This document shows, piece by piece, positions 43,004 to 53,301 of a stretch of 64,000 nucleotides of DNA. Every line of letters begins with the position of its first letter. The first letter of the stretch is position 1. The DNA comes from a beta proteobacterium AAP65 (lineage in GTDB: Bacteria > Pseudomonadota > Gammaproteobacteria > Burkholderiales > Burkholderiaceae_C): contig LJHW01000018.1 in the NCBI GenBank assembly GCA_001295865.1, forward strand, positions 23,766 through 87,765, written 5' to 3'. The translations under genes and the position numbers were made by a program. The notes under the pieces are model-generated. The model saw only the letters and a program-made list of their open reading frames with translations, did no database searches and was not told the DNA's origin.

Positions 43004-44413
43004 TCAGCCGCCCGGCGCCGAAGGTGCGCCGGGCGGTGCCGCCGTGCCCAGCCCGTAGCGCTCCATGCGCCGGTACAGCCCCTGGCGCGAGAGCCCCAGC
43101 GCCGCCGCCGCGCGGCTGACCACGCCCTGCGCCTGCGCCAGCGCGGCCACCACGGCCTCGCGGCTGGGCTCGTCGAGGTTGCGCACGTTGGCGCTCGCCG
43201 CCGGCAAGGCCAGCTGCGCCGCGCTGAGCGCGGGCCCGGTGGCCAGCCAGGCGGCGCGTTCGATCACGTTCTTCAGCTCGCGCACGTTGCCGGGCCAAGT
43301 GTGGGCCAGCAAGGCGGCTCGGGCGCTCTCGTCCAGCGTGGCGCGGCCGGCGAGAAAGTGTTCGGCCAGCGGCAGGATGTCGTCACGCCGCTCGGCCAGC
43401 GGGGCCAGTGCCACCTCGATGACGTTGAGCCGGTAGTACAGGTCTTCGCGGAAGCTGCCCGCGCGCACCATGGCCGGCAGGTCGGCGTTGGTGGCGCTGA
43501 TCACGCGTGCGCTGCTGCGCAGCGTGCGGCTGGCGCCCAGGCGTTCGAACTGCCCAGTTTCCAGCACGCGCAGCAACTTCATCTGCCCAGCCAGCGGCAG
43601 GTTGCCGATCTCGTCCAGAAACAACGTGCCGCCGTCGGCCGCTTCGAAACGCCCGGCGCGTGCCTTGTTCGCGCCGGTGTAGGCGCCGCTCTCGGCGCCG
43701 AAGAGTTCGGCCTCGATCAAGTCGCCCGGCAGCGCGCCGCAGTTCACCGCCACGAAAGGCCCGCGCGCGCGGCCCGAGTTGGCGTGCACGATGGCGGCGA
43801 TGCGTTCCTTGCCGCTGCCATTGGGCCCGGTGATGAGCAGCGGCAGCTCGGCCTGCGCCACCTGGCAGGCCAGGGCCAGCGTGCGCGCCATGGCTTCCGA
43901 GGCATAGACGATGCCGTCCAGCCGGTAGCGCGCGGCCAGCGCTTCGTGGCGGCCGCGGCGCTCCAGCCGCTCGCGCCGCGCGTGGGCGGCTTCGCGGTGG
44001 GCTTCGCCCAGTTCCAGCAGGTTCTGCACCGTGGCCAGCAGCTTGGTGTCGTCCCAAGGTTTGGCCAGGTAGTCAGCGGCGCCGGCTTTCACCAGCTGCA
44101 CGGCGGCTTCCAGGCGTGTCCAGGCCGTCAGCAGGATGACGGGCAGGTCGGGCGCCAGCGCGCGGATCTCGCGGAAGAGCTGTACGCCCTCCTCGCCCGA
44201 GGTCGTGTCGGCGCTGAAGTTCATGTCCTGGATGACCAGATCCACCGCTTCCTGCGCCAGCAACGCCAGGCCTTCGGCGGGTGAACGCGCCTGCACGCTC
44301 TCGATGTCGTGCAGCGAGAGCAGCAGCGCCAGCGCTTCGCCGACGCCGGGGTTGTCGTCGATGATGAGTACGCGGCCGGGCATGCGGCGCGGAGGATACG
44401 CGCTGGCCGCCAT
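43004..44413 (-). CDS. NtrC-family sigma-54-dependent response regulator
   Basis: The 469-residue protein has a receiver domain (Asp63 in LVIQDMNFS), an AAA+ domain with Walker A GPNGSGKERIAAI, the GAYTGA variant of the sigma-54 contact loop (ESGAYTGANKARAGRFEAA), Walker B GGTLFLDEIGNL, RLNVIEVALAPL, and a Fis-type helix-turn-helix at the end (VSRAAAALGLSRQGLYRRMERYG). The GAFTGA Phe is replaced by Tyr, a change tolerated in some activators. The ATG at 44413 overlaps the permease stop by one base (TGATG); an ATG at 44383 is the alternative. It likely activates its own export operon or targets elsewhere. Confidence 0.9.
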   Translation of the reverse strand: MAASAYPPRRMPGRVLIIDDNPGVGEALALLLSLHDIESVQARSPAEGLALLAQEAVDLVIQDMNFSADTTSGEEGVQLFREIRALAPDLPVILLTAWTRLEAAVQLVKAGAADYLAKPWDDTKLLATVQNLLELGEAHREAAHARRERLERRGRHEALAARYRLDGIVYASEAMARTLALACQVAQAELPLLITGPNGSGKERIAAIVHANSGRARGPFVAVNCGALPGDLIEAELFGAESGAYTGANKARAGRFEAADGGTLFLDEIGNLPLAGQMKLLRVLETGQFERLGASRTLRSSARVISATNADLPAMVRAGSFREDLYYRLNVIEVALAPLAERRDDILPLAEHFLAGRATLDESARAALLAHTWPGNVRELKNVIERAAWLATGPALSAAQLALPAASANVRNLDEPSREAVVAALAQAQGVVSRAAAALGLSRQGLYRRMERYGLGTAAPPGAPSAPGG

Positions 44414-45630
44414 CAGCTGCGCAGCGCCTGCACCGGCGGCAGCGCCGCCGCGCGGCGCGCCGGGCCCAGCACCGCCACCTGCCCCAGCGCCCACAGCGCC
44501 AGCGCCGCCACCGGCAGGTAGTGCAGCGGCAGCTGCGGCAGCGCGTAGAGCTGCATCAACAGCTGGTTCAGCGCCACGGCGCCGGCCAGGCCCAGCACGA
44601 TGCCCACGCTGGCGAGCAGGAAGTTCTCCAGCTGGAAGTAGCCGCGGATCTGTGCGCGTGTGGCGCCCAGCGCGCGGCGCGTGCCGATCATGCGCGTGCG
44701 CTGCTGCACCCAGAAGCTGGCCAGGCCGACGATGCCGAAGGCCGTGACGACCATCAGCGCCACGATCACGCCGCCCATCAGGCCCACCATGGCGCGGTCT
44801 TGCGCGTAGTACTCGCTGCGCATCTCGGTCAGCAGGCGCGGTTTGCTCACCACGCGCGTGGCGTCCACACGCTCCAGCGCGGCGGTGGCGGCCTTGAGCA
44901 CGGCTTCGCGCTGGGCCGGCTCGGTGCGCAGCAGGTAGGGGCCGCCGTAGTAGGCCGGCTTCACGGGCAGCAGCATGGCGTAGTCCTTGCGGTCCGGGGT
45001 GCGCACCGGGTGGGGGTGGGGCAACTGCTCGAGCACGCCCACCACCGTGAGCGCGTTGTCGCCGAAGGCGTAGAGCTTCTGGCCCAGGGCAGACTGCCCG
45101 GGCCAGAGCCTCTGGGCCAGGCTGCGGTTGATGATGACCTGGCCGATGACCGGGTTCGCCTGCTGGTTCACCACGCTGCGCAGCTGGTACTCCTCGGGCC
45201 TGAAGTCACGGCCTTCCACGAACTTCAGGCCCAGGGTCTGGATGAAGCCCTCGCTGGCGCTGTAGTTCGCGGCCGACATGCGGGTCTGATGCTGCCCGGG
45301 CTCCAGGCCGATGCTGGTGTTGTTGCTGCTGTTGGCGTACACCACCTGGTTGCTCAGCGTGGCAGCCTTCACGCCCGGCAGCGCGCGCAGCGCCTGCAGG
45401 TCTTGGGCGGTGATGCCGTCGGCGTCGCCGCCGCTGCCGGTGCCACGGGCGCTGAGCACGACGAGTTCGTCTTCCACCAGGCCGGTGGGCGTTTGCAGCT
45501 GCGTCACGCGCGTGGTGATGAGGTGCAGCGCGTTGCAGACGATGGCGCTGGTGAGCGCGATCTCCAGCACGATGAGCGCGGCCGCGGTCTTGTGGCGGCG
45601 CAGGGTCGAGAAGATGGGGGCGATGTCCAT
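44413..45630 (-). CDS. MacB/FtsX-type ABC transporter permease (second)
   Basis: The 405-residue protein has one N-terminal membrane segment, a large periplasmic domain of about 220 residues (NSSNNTSIGLEPGQHQTR, VINRSLAQRLWPGQSALGQ) and three C-terminal membrane segments with MIGTRRALGATRAQIRGYFQLE, the coupling-helix pattern of the MacB_PCD/FtsX family. It should pair with the ATPase and the first permease to form a four-segment heterodimer that moves substrates out of or through the periplasm. It starts seven bases after the first permease stop. Confidence 0.9.
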   Translation of the reverse strand: MDIAPIFSTLRRHKTAAALIVLEIALTSAIVCNALHLITTRVTQLQTPTGLVEDELVVLSARGTGSGGDADGITAQDLQALRALPGVKAATLSNQVVYANSSNNTSIGLEPGQHQTRMSAANYSASEGFIQTLGLKFVEGRDFRPEEYQLRSVVNQQANPVIGQVIINRSLAQRLWPGQSALGQKLYAFGDNALTVVGVLEQLPHPHPVRTPDRKDYAMLLPVKPAYYGGPYLLRTEPAQREAVLKAATAALERVDATRVVSKPRLLTEMRSEYYAQDRAMVGLMGGVIVALMVVTAFGIVGLASFWVQQRTRMIGTRRALGATRAQIRGYFQLENFLLASVGIVLGLAGAVALNQLLMQLYALPQLPLHYLPVAALALWALGQVAVLGPARRAAALPPVQALRS

Positions 45631-45637
45631 GCGGAGC

Positions 45638-46942
45638 TCACTGCGCTTTCAGTTGTCGGGCCGGGGGCACGCCCGCTGCGTGCCAGGCGGGCAGCAGGCC
45701 GGCCAGCGCACTGGCGGCCAGGGAGAGCAGCAACGTCAGGCCCAGCATGGCCCAGTCCATCTGCGCCAGCGGTGCGTAGGGTGCGGGGCTTTGCCGCACC
45801 AGCCACAGGCCGAGTGCCGCCAGCCCCAGGCCCAGCAGGCCACCGGCCGCGCCCAGCACGCTGGCCTCCACCAGAAACTGCCGGAAGATGTCGCCACGCG
45901 TGGCGCCCAAAGCGCGGCGCACGCCGATCTCGCCGCTGCGCCGCAGGCTCTTGGCCAGCAGCAGGCCCACGGTGTTGACCAGGCACACCAGCAAGAAGCC
46001 GAAGGCCAGCCAGACTTGCAGCGTCACGTCGCTGGGCAGCACCTCGCGGTGCACCAGGTGTTCCATCACGTTGCGCAGCCGCACGTTGGGCGGCCGCTCG
46101 AAGCGCCCGGCGCGACCTTGCGCTTCGCTGTACTGCACCAGGTAGTTGCGGAAGGCCGGCGCGTCTGCGGCGCTGGCCAGTTCCACCCAGTACTGCACCC
46201 AGGTGCAAGGCATGCCCAGCTCGTGGGGGCGCTGGCCGCGGGTGTTGTCCCAGCAGTTCATATCGCCGACGCTGCCGAACTTGAAGCCCTGCGCCGTGGA
46301 GAACGGCAGGTACAGCTCGGCCGGCTGCGCGTAGGCGCCCAGTGTGGTGTCGAAGTAGTGCGGCACCGGGCGCCAATCGTTCAGCACGCCCACCACGCGC
46401 AGCGTTTCGCGGCGCACCAGGATCTCGCGGCCGACGCTGTTCTCGCCGTTGAAGAGGCGCTCGTTCAGCGCGCGGCTGATGACCACTACACGCGCCAGGT
46501 CGGCGTCGGCCTTCGCGTCCCAGCCACTGCCGAACAGAAACGGCGCTTCGAACATCGCGAAGAAGTCGGCCGAGTTCATGCGCGACATCTCGTAGGCCGG
46601 CTTGCTGCCTGCTGCCGCCGTCTGCACCGGCAGCAGGGCGCCGCTCATCATCACCTGGCGTTGTGCGCGGGCGTCGCGCAGCAGGGCTTCGGCGTCCAGG
46701 CGTGTGAGCTGGAAGGTGGGCTCCTGCCCGGGCCTGAAGTTCCCAGCGGCGCCCGCATCGAGCTGCACGTCGAAGAGGCGCGCGCTCTTGTGCGGGATGG
46801 GGTCGCCCGACAGCACGCGGTAGACCGTGAGCGTGGTCATGCTCGCACCGATGCCCAGGCCCAGGGCCAGCACCATCAGCAGGCTCAGACCGCGCGCGCT
46901 GCGGAAGCTGCGTCGCGCGAGATCGAGGTAGTACATGAACAT
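45638..46942 (-). CDS. MacB/FtsX-type ABC transporter permease (first)
   Basis: The 434-residue protein begins MFMYYLDLARRSFRSARGLSL, has one N-terminal membrane segment, a large periplasmic core domain (MacB_PCD type: FDVQLDAGAAGNFRPGQEP, VVISRALNERLFNGENSVGREI), and three C-terminal membrane segments including GEIGVRRALGATRGDIFRQFLVE. Its ATG overlaps the TolC-like gene's stop by one base. The two permeases share the RRALGATR signature but are only distantly similar, which suggests a heterodimer rather than a duplication. Confidence 0.9.
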   Translation of the reverse strand: MFMYYLDLARRSFRSARGLSLLMVLALGLGIGASMTTLTVYRVLSGDPIPHKSARLFDVQLDAGAAGNFRPGQEPTFQLTRLDAEALLRDARAQRQVMMSGALLPVQTAAAGSKPAYEMSRMNSADFFAMFEAPFLFGSGWDAKADADLARVVVISRALNERLFNGENSVGREILVRRETLRVVGVLNDWRPVPHYFDTTLGAYAQPAELYLPFSTAQGFKFGSVGDMNCWDNTRGQRPHELGMPCTWVQYWVELASAADAPAFRNYLVQYSEAQGRAGRFERPPNVRLRNVMEHLVHREVLPSDVTLQVWLAFGFLLVCLVNTVGLLLAKSLRRSGEIGVRRALGATRGDIFRQFLVEASVLGAAGGLLGLGLAALGLWLVRQSPAPYAPLAQMDWAMLGLTLLLSLAASALAGLLPAWHAAGVPPARQLKAQ

Positions 46943-48281
46943 CAGCGGTTTCCTTGCAGCAGCCGGTTGGCGGCGGTGAGTTCGGTCTCGCCCAAGCTGC
47001 CGGCGGCCTGCTGCAGCAGCAGGCGTGCCAGCACGTAGGCGTGGCGGGCTTCGTCGTGGGCGCGTTGCGCCTGGGCTTGTGTCTGGATGGCCAGCAGCAG
47101 GTCGGTGTTGCTGCGCGTGCCCAGGGCCTGGCCGCTGCGCGTGGCGGCCAGCGCGCTTTCTGCGGCGGCCACGGCCGCGGCCGTGCTCTGCAGCAAGGCC
47201 ACGCCGCTGAGCACGGCCTGGTGCTGCACCTGCACCTCACGCACGCGGGCGCGGCGTTCGGCTTCCAGGGCTTCTTGCAGGGCATCACGCTCGAAGGCCG
47301 CAGCGCGCACGCCGCTGGCGGTGGCGCCGCCGGCGAAGAGCGGCACCGTCAGGCGCACGGCCAGCAGCGTCTGGCTGCGGCCGCGCTGGTTGTCGGCGAT
47401 GGCCGGGCCGCCGGTGCGCTGGCTGTCGAGGCTGGCACTCAGCGTGGGCGCATGGGCGGCACGCGCGGCGGCGATGCGGCTTTCGCCCGCGGCCACCCCC
47501 AGGCGCAGCGCGGCCAGTTGCGGGTGCGCTTGCAAGGCTTGTTCGACCCAGGCCTGCACATCGGCCGGCTCGGGCGGCAGCGCCGGCAGCGCGCTGGCCA
47601 GCGGGCGCAGCGCAGGGGCCGTTTGGCCCGTGATCTCGGCCAGCGCCGCGCGGGCCTCGGCCAGGGCCTGCTGCGCCTGCTCGGTGTTGCCGCGCGCCAG
47701 CGCGTGGTAGGTGCGGCTCTGCTCCACATCCACCTGCGCCACCAGCCCGGCTTCAAAACGCGCTTGTGAATGCGCGGCCTGCTGCGCGTAGGCGGCTTCG
47801 TTGGTTTGTGCCGTGGCCAGCGCGGCCTGCGCCGAGAGCAGCCCGAAGTAGGCCCGCGCCACGCGTGCTGCGAGGTCTTGCTCTGCACTGCGCACGCGCG
47901 CGTCTTGTGCCGATTCGAGCTTGCGTTCGGCCTCGAGCGTGCGCAGGCGGCCGAGGTCGAAGAGCACTTGCGTCAGCGTCGCGCCCACGGCGTGGCTGCG
48001 CTGGCCATCGGGGGTGCCGCGCGTGTCTTCGGCGCTGGCCTGCAGCTGCGGCAGCAGCGGGGCTTTGGCCTGCACCGCACGTTCTTGCTGGATGCCGCGC
48101 CGGGCCTGGGCCTCGGCCAGCACGGGGTCGGCGCTGCGGGCCTGCTGCCAGATGCCCAGCAGGTCGACACCGGGGGTGTTCGCGCCGGCCGTGAAGCTCA
48201 GCAGCGCCAGCGCGGCGGCCGCCAGGCCCCGCAGGCCAGGGTGGGCGGGTCTGCGTGTCATCTCGCGGGTCATGCTGTCCG

Positions 48282-48285
<4 letters not shown>
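46942..48285 (-). CDS. TolC-family outer-membrane efflux protein
   Basis: The 447-residue protein has a signal peptide (hydrophobic about 18-34, ASLSFTAGA-like) and the two long coiled-coil repeats of the OEP/TolC family (DPVLAEAQARRGIQQERA, ARVARAYFGLLSAQAALA, LAALRLGVAAGESRIAAARAAHAPTLS, GLRRARVREVQ-type helices). It would form the outer-membrane duct for the ABC pump. Its ATG at 48285 overlaps the ATPase stop (ATGA). The conserved C-terminus shows YVLARLLLQQAAGSLGE. Confidence 0.9.
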
Positions 48286-49004
<719 letters not shown>

Positions 49005-49043
49005 GGCATGTCCTTGGGAAAAGAAAAGAGGGGGTGGCGCGCT

Positions 49044-50345
49044 TCAGGGCGCCACGCTGACCTGCGCGGCGGTGCCGAAAGCATCGGCGCCCGAAATCAC
49101 CACACGCTCGCCCGGCGCCAGGCCTTCCAGCACTTCCACCTGCGCCAGGCTTTGCACGCCCAGGCGCACGGCGCGGCGTTCGGCGCGGTTGCCGTTGACC
49201 ACATAGACGAAACGGCCGCCGTTTTCATCGACGAAGCTGCCGCGGTTGAGCTTGAGCACCTGCTCGCGCTGGTCGAGCAGCACGCGCACCGACAGGCGCT
49301 GGTTCTGGCGCAGCTGGCCCGGCAGCGCGCCGTCAAACCGCAGCCGCGCCGCCACCTCGTTGTTCACGACCTCGGGTGACACCGAGCTCACCCGCGCGGC
49401 CCAGCGCTGGCCGTTGCCGCCGATTTCGCCCGGCATGCCGGGCTGCAGCTCACGCGCAAAACCTTCGGCCACCTGCATCTGTACTTCGAGTTGCGTGAGG
49501 TCGATCACCGAGACCAGGCGCGCGTCCTTGGCCACGGCCATGCGGTCGGCCACGAAGAGCTGGCCCACCTGGCCGTCCACGGGCGAGCGCACTTCCAGCT
49601 CGGCCTGCTGGCGTTCCAGATCTCGCACCTGCAGGCGCTGGCGTTCCCAGGCCTGCTGCTTGGCCTGCAGCTCGAAGCGAGAGGCGTCGTCACGCAAGCC
49701 CAGCAGCGCTTGCGCCTGCTGCAGCGCCACCTGCGCACGTTCCACCGCATCACGCGCCTGATCCACCTGCGCGCGCGCCGTGGCGCCGGCCTCGAAAGCC
49801 TGGCTCTGGCGCTTGAGTTCGTTCAGCGCCGTCTGGTGCGCGATGGTGGCTGTCTGCAGGTTGCCCTGGGCCAGAGCGCGCTGCTGGCGCGCGTCGGCCT
49901 GGGCGCGCAGCGCTTCGCTCTGCAGTGCATCGGCATTGCTGCGTTCCTGCGCAAGTTGGGCGGCGAGTTCGGGGCTGGCGATGCGCAGCAGCGGCTGGCC
50001 TTGTTTGACGGTGTCCCCGGCCTGCACGAGCAGCGTGACGGTGCCGGCATTGGCGGCGTGCAGCGTGGGGCTGACGGCGGCCACGACCTTGCCTTCGCCG
50101 ACCACGTCGCGCACCAGCGGGCCGCGCTCCACGGTGGCCAGGGTCAGACGCGCCTGGCTGTAGCTCTGGCCGCTGCTCCAGGCGCCGGCCAGGCGCGGCA
50201 GGCCCCAGGCGGCCGCGGCCAGCACGGCCGCGCCGGCCAGCAGCCAGGGGGCGCGGCGCCGCCAGGCGGGGGCGGGCGCGATGGCGCGGTCTTGGGCCGC
50301 GGTGTCGCGGATGGGCGGGGGGTGAGCGGTGTTGGTCTTGTCCAC
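49044..50345 (-). CDS. Membrane fusion protein (MacA/HlyD family)
   Basis: The 433-residue periplasmic adaptor has an N-terminal membrane segment (about 33-52), a barrel-sandwich hybrid lipoyl motif (GTVTLLVQAGDTVKQGQPLLRI), a long alpha hairpin rich in Gln/Ala (about 125-225), the second lipoyl half (VRSPVDGQVGQLFV) and beta-barrel/MP domains. It bridges the ABC permeases and the TolC-like protein. The start appears to be GTG at 50345. It opens the seven-gene operon running to 41679. Confidence 0.9.
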   Translation of the reverse strand: MDKTNTAHPPPIRDTAAQDRAIAPAPAWRRRAPWLLAGAAVLAAAAWGLPRLAGAWSSGQSYSQARLTLATVERGPLVRDVVGEGKVVAAVSPTLHAANAGTVTLLVQAGDTVKQGQPLLRIASPELAAQLAQERSNADALQSEALRAQADARQQRALAQGNLQTATIAHQTALNELKRQSQAFEAGATARAQVDQARDAVERAQVALQQAQALLGLRDDASRFELQAKQQAWERQRLQVRDLERQQAELEVRSPVDGQVGQLFVADRMAVAKDARLVSVIDLTQLEVQMQVAEGFARELQPGMPGEIGGNGQRWAARVSSVSPEVVNNEVAARLRFDGALPGQLRQNQRLSVRVLLDQREQVLKLNRGSFVDENGGRFVYVVNGNRAERRAVRLGVQSLAQVEVLEGLAPGERVVISGADAFGTAAQVSVAP

Positions 50346-50438
50346 ACCCTCGGTATTGCAACCGGCGTGCCCGCGCGTTGTGGCGCGGCGCCGCCTTGTG
50401 AATCAAGCACTTGGCGTGGGTTGCGCGTGCGCCGGCTG

Positions 50439-50480
50439 TGTCCGCGGACAGTGTGTGGACAGCCGGGCGGACAGCCCGGC
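50439..50480. other. Palindrome and hairpin with GGACAG repeats
   Basis: TGTCCGCGGACA (50439-50450) is a perfect palindrome. A hairpin, GCCGGGC/GCCCGGC with a 5-base loop (50462-50480), follows. GGACAG occurs three times. It lies between the divergent efflux operon and the exported Cys-rich protein, as operators or as a short transcript structure. Confidence 0.45.
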
Positions 50481-50585
50481 GCACCTCAGCAGGCTTGGCG
50501 ATGCCCGGCCCGGCGCTCGGCCGGATGCTCGCGCTGGCGCGTCGGTGCCGCCGGTGCCCGCCTTTTCAGTTCAGGAGTTGCGACG

Positions 50586-51608
50586 ATGAAAGACGCTTTT
50601 CGAGGCCCTGCCCGCAGGCCCACCGCAGCGGCCAGTGCCGCAGCACTGCTGCTCTGCGGACCCTTCGCCGTGTGGGTGCCCGCTGCGCAAGCCCAGACCA
50701 TCGACCTCGGCGCGCTCAAGCCCGACCAGTGCGCCGGCCCCTACAAACACGACGACGCCACAAAAGCCTGTGTGCGCGATGACGACAAGATGGCCCAGAT
50801 CACGCTGTCGTCGCAGTGTGTGGGCGACGGCGTGGCCTGGAAGGATGGCGCCTGCAGTTTTGTGCCCGACAAGGCGCCCAAGCCCACTTGCGGCACCGCC
50901 ATTCCCGACCTCGCGGTGAAGGATGGCAAGTGCGTGGTGCAACGCAGCACGCCCCGCAGTGCACCGGGCCAGTATGTGGGCGACTGTTTCAAGGTCGTTG
51001 CCGAGCCCCAGCCCAACGACCTTGGCTTTTCGCGTGGTGAGCGCCTGGTGGTGCAGTCGCAAACCGACGAGGGCGACGACAAGCTCTTGCGCGTGGCGCG
51101 CGCAGAGCGGGCCAGCTTTGGCGGCTTGCCCATTCCCTACTTCTGCTCGGCCACCGGCCCGGAGCTGAAGCAGGTTCGGGCCAGCCAGCTGAACGCCGCC
51201 GGCGCTTCACGCCTGGGCTGGACCTACGGCGTGCTGACCATGCCCTTCAAGTACTACCGCCACGACAAGAGCTTCAGCTCGGGCGCCTCCATCGGGCCTT
51301 ACGTGGGCCGCCGCTCGGGCGCGGCCGGCTCGGCCATCACCTTCGCGGTGGCGGCCACCATCGGTTCTGTGAAGGGCGAGGTGCGAGACGCCACCACCAA
51401 CACCGTCACCGGCACGCCCGAGCTGATGGCCTATTCGGTGGCCTTCGGCTGGATGTACGACATCAGCAAGGCGCCGGGCGTCAAGCCTTTCAAGATCGGC
51501 CTGTTCTTCGGGCAAGACCGCGTCAGCGGCGACAAGGTCGCGAACTACAAGCAGAACGGCCGCGGCTGGGTGGCGTTTCAGATCGGCTTTGACTTCACCG
51601 ACAACTGA
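50586..51608 (+). CDS. Exported Cys-rich protein with beta-rich C-terminal domain
   Basis: The 340-residue protein has a signal peptide (about 1-36, VPAAQAQ cleavage). About eight Cys residues lie between residues 45 and 135 in small CVxDD, CVGDG, CSFVPD and CVVQRS loops; these probably form disulfides. The C-terminal 150 residues are rich in Gly and aromatic residues (GPYVGRRSGAAGSAITFAVAA, VAFGWMYDISK, GWVAFQIGFDFTDN), with the alternation and terminal pattern of an outer-membrane beta-strand domain. The family was not recognised. AGGAG precedes the ATG at 50586. It overlaps the convergent lipase gene by 31 bases at the 3' end. Confidence 0.68.
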   Translation: MKDAFRGPARRPTAAASAAALLLCGPFAVWVPAAQAQTIDLGALKPDQCAGPYKHDDATKACVRDDDKMAQITLSSQCVGDGVAWKDGACSFVPDKAPKPTCGTAIPDLAVKDGKCVVQRSTPRSAPGQYVGDCFKVVAEPQPNDLGFSRGERLVVQSQTDEGDDKLLRVARAERASFGGLPIPYFCSATGPELKQVRASQLNAAGASRLGWTYGVLTMPFKYYRHDKSFSSGASIGPYVGRRSGAAGSAITFAVAATIGSVKGEVRDATTNTVTGTPELMAYSVAFGWMYDISKAPGVKPFKIGLFFGQDRVSGDKVANYKQNGRGWVAFQIGFDFTDN

Positions 51609-53110
51609 GGGGGCGCCGAGCGCGGTCGGTCTTCGGTGCACACGAGGTCACCGATGCCCAGGTAGGGGCTGCGCTCGCAGATTTCGCGCTTCATGGGCTC
51701 GTCGCAGCCCACTTCCGCCTTGCCTTGCCGCGGTGCTTGCAGGACCGCCCGGGCCATGGCCTGCAGGGTGGTCGGCGAGCCGAACAGCGCCGGCCGGGGT
51801 GGGGCGGTTGCCGAGCCCGCTGCGGCGGTGGTTGGCGTGGTGGGCCAAGCCGACGCCGTTCGCGCGGCGAGGTGGCAACTGAGCCGGGCGATGCTGTGGT
51901 TGCGTGCGGCACCGTGGTTGGTGAAGTGGAAGACCAGGTCCACCCGGTGGAAGCGGGGCAGTTGCAGCCACGAAACAGGGTTGCGCAGGTTCTCCAGGAA
52001 CTCGCCGTCCTGCTCGACGCGCACGATCACCGGATCGTGGTTCTTGATGTGCACGCCGCCGTCCCACAGGCGCAGCTGTGTCCAGTTTGTCACCACCGAC
52101 GTGTTGAAGGCGTACACCGCACGGATGTTGCCGTGCAGATACGCCGCCTGTTGCGCCAAGCCGCCGCCCAGTGAATGGCCCGCAGCGTAGATGTGCAGCG
52201 CGCGGCCTTGGGCCTGCTGCTGACTTTCCAGCTCGGCCAGCGCCGCCATGGTGACTTGCAGCCGCTCGATGGCGCGCAGGTACTGGCGCGGCGTGATGCC
52301 GAAGGCACTCAGGAAGTTGTCGGTCCAGTCAAAGCCGGCTTGGTGGCGGTCGTTTTCGGTGCCGCGAAAGACGATGGCCACCTGCAGCGCTGCGCTGGGC
52401 GCTTCGTCGGCGCCGGGCACGCGCAGGTAGGTGTCGTAGAACAGGCCGGTGTCGGCTTCGGCGTTGCAATGGGTGTTCGCCGCGCCCCAGCGCCGCCAGC
52501 CGCCGTGGAGCGCGCCTGTCGTCGCCATCGGCGAGGCGCCGGGCGCTGCAGGGCTTGCCATGCCCACGGCCGGTACGGCCAGCAAGCGCGGCCCCATCGG
52601 GTGGGGCACGCGGCCGGCGCCGCAAGCGCGTTCGGGGTCGGTGCGGTCTGCCGGCTCGGTTTCGTGCCGGTGGTAGACGATGTTGGACAGGTGGGCCATG
52701 GGCAGCAGCACCGGGGCGAGATCGGTGCTGCCGCGCGCCGCGCCAATGCCAGCGACCTGCAGCGGGTCGATGCGCGGGGCGCCCAGCGGTGCCGAGGCGG
52801 GCCGCGCAGGCGGCAGTTGCCAGCTCACGGTTTCGAGCGGGCAGCCTGCGGGCTCCATGGTGGCGCACGCCGGCGCCACGCTGGGCGCCTGCGGTCTGCG
52901 GTCGACGGCGAGCTTGCCGTTGGCCGCCTGCAGGCGGTGGTGTTCCAGATACCCGGCATGGCTGATGGCGATCAGACCGCAGCCCTGCAAAGCGCCGAGA
53001 ACGAGCAGCATCGCGATCAACGATGCGCTCGACAGGGCCCGCGCGGCTGTCGATGACGGTGCCCGTGTGGTGCCAGCGGCGCGCGGGCCCAACAAAGTGG
53101 TGGTGACCAA
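51578..53110 (-). CDS. Lipase class 3-like lipoprotein
   Basis: The 510-residue protein has the nucleophile elbow GHSLGGG (Ser313 if TTG 53110 is the start) in IYAAGHSLGGGLAQQAAYLHG, and an upstream IVFRGTENDRHQAGFDWTDN strand, both typical of lipase class 3 (PF01764). A lipobox-like LQGC at about residue 43 suggests an outer-membrane or periplasmic lipoprotein. The catalytic Asp and His should lie in KNHDPVIVRV and FHFTNHGAARNHS. The start is uncertain: TTG at 53110 has AGGGG upstream, while ATG at 53011 gives a very short leader. Its 3' end overlaps the neighbouring exported gene. Confidence 0.78.
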   Translation of the reverse strand: MVTTTLLGPRAAGTTRAPSSTAARALSSASLIAMLLVLGALQGCGLIAISHAGYLEHHRLQAANGKLAVDRRPQAPSVAPACATMEPAGCPLETVSWQLPPARPASAPLGAPRIDPLQVAGIGAARGSTDLAPVLLPMAHLSNIVYHRHETEPADRTDPERACGAGRVPHPMGPRLLAVPAVGMASPAAPGASPMATTGALHGGWRRWGAANTHCNAEADTGLFYDTYLRVPGADEAPSAALQVAIVFRGTENDRHQAGFDWTDNFLSAFGITPRQYLRAIERLQVTMAALAELESQQQAQGRALHIYAAGHSLGGGLAQQAAYLHGNIRAVYAFNTSVVTNWTQLRLWDGGVHIKNHDPVIVRVEQDGEFLENLRNPVSWLQLPRFHRVDLVFHFTNHGAARNHSIARLSCHLAARTASAWPTTPTTAAAGSATAPPRPALFGSPTTLQAMARAVLQAPRQGKAEVGCDEPMKREICERSPYLGIGDLVCTEDRPRSAPPQLSVKSKPI

Positions 53111-53301
53111 GCCGAACCCCTGCCCGTGGATGAGCAGCGCAGGCTATGCGCGGGCTGCTGTGCTGTCCACGCAAGCTTGATGAGGGAACTGGCGGCACCA
53201 CGCCCCTTGCGGGCGCTGCGCCAGCGCTGCCGCATGCTGGCGCAGCTTGGGGATGGCCGAGCGTCAGCAGCAGTTCCTGCTGCTGGACTGTAGGCCGTGC
53301 T

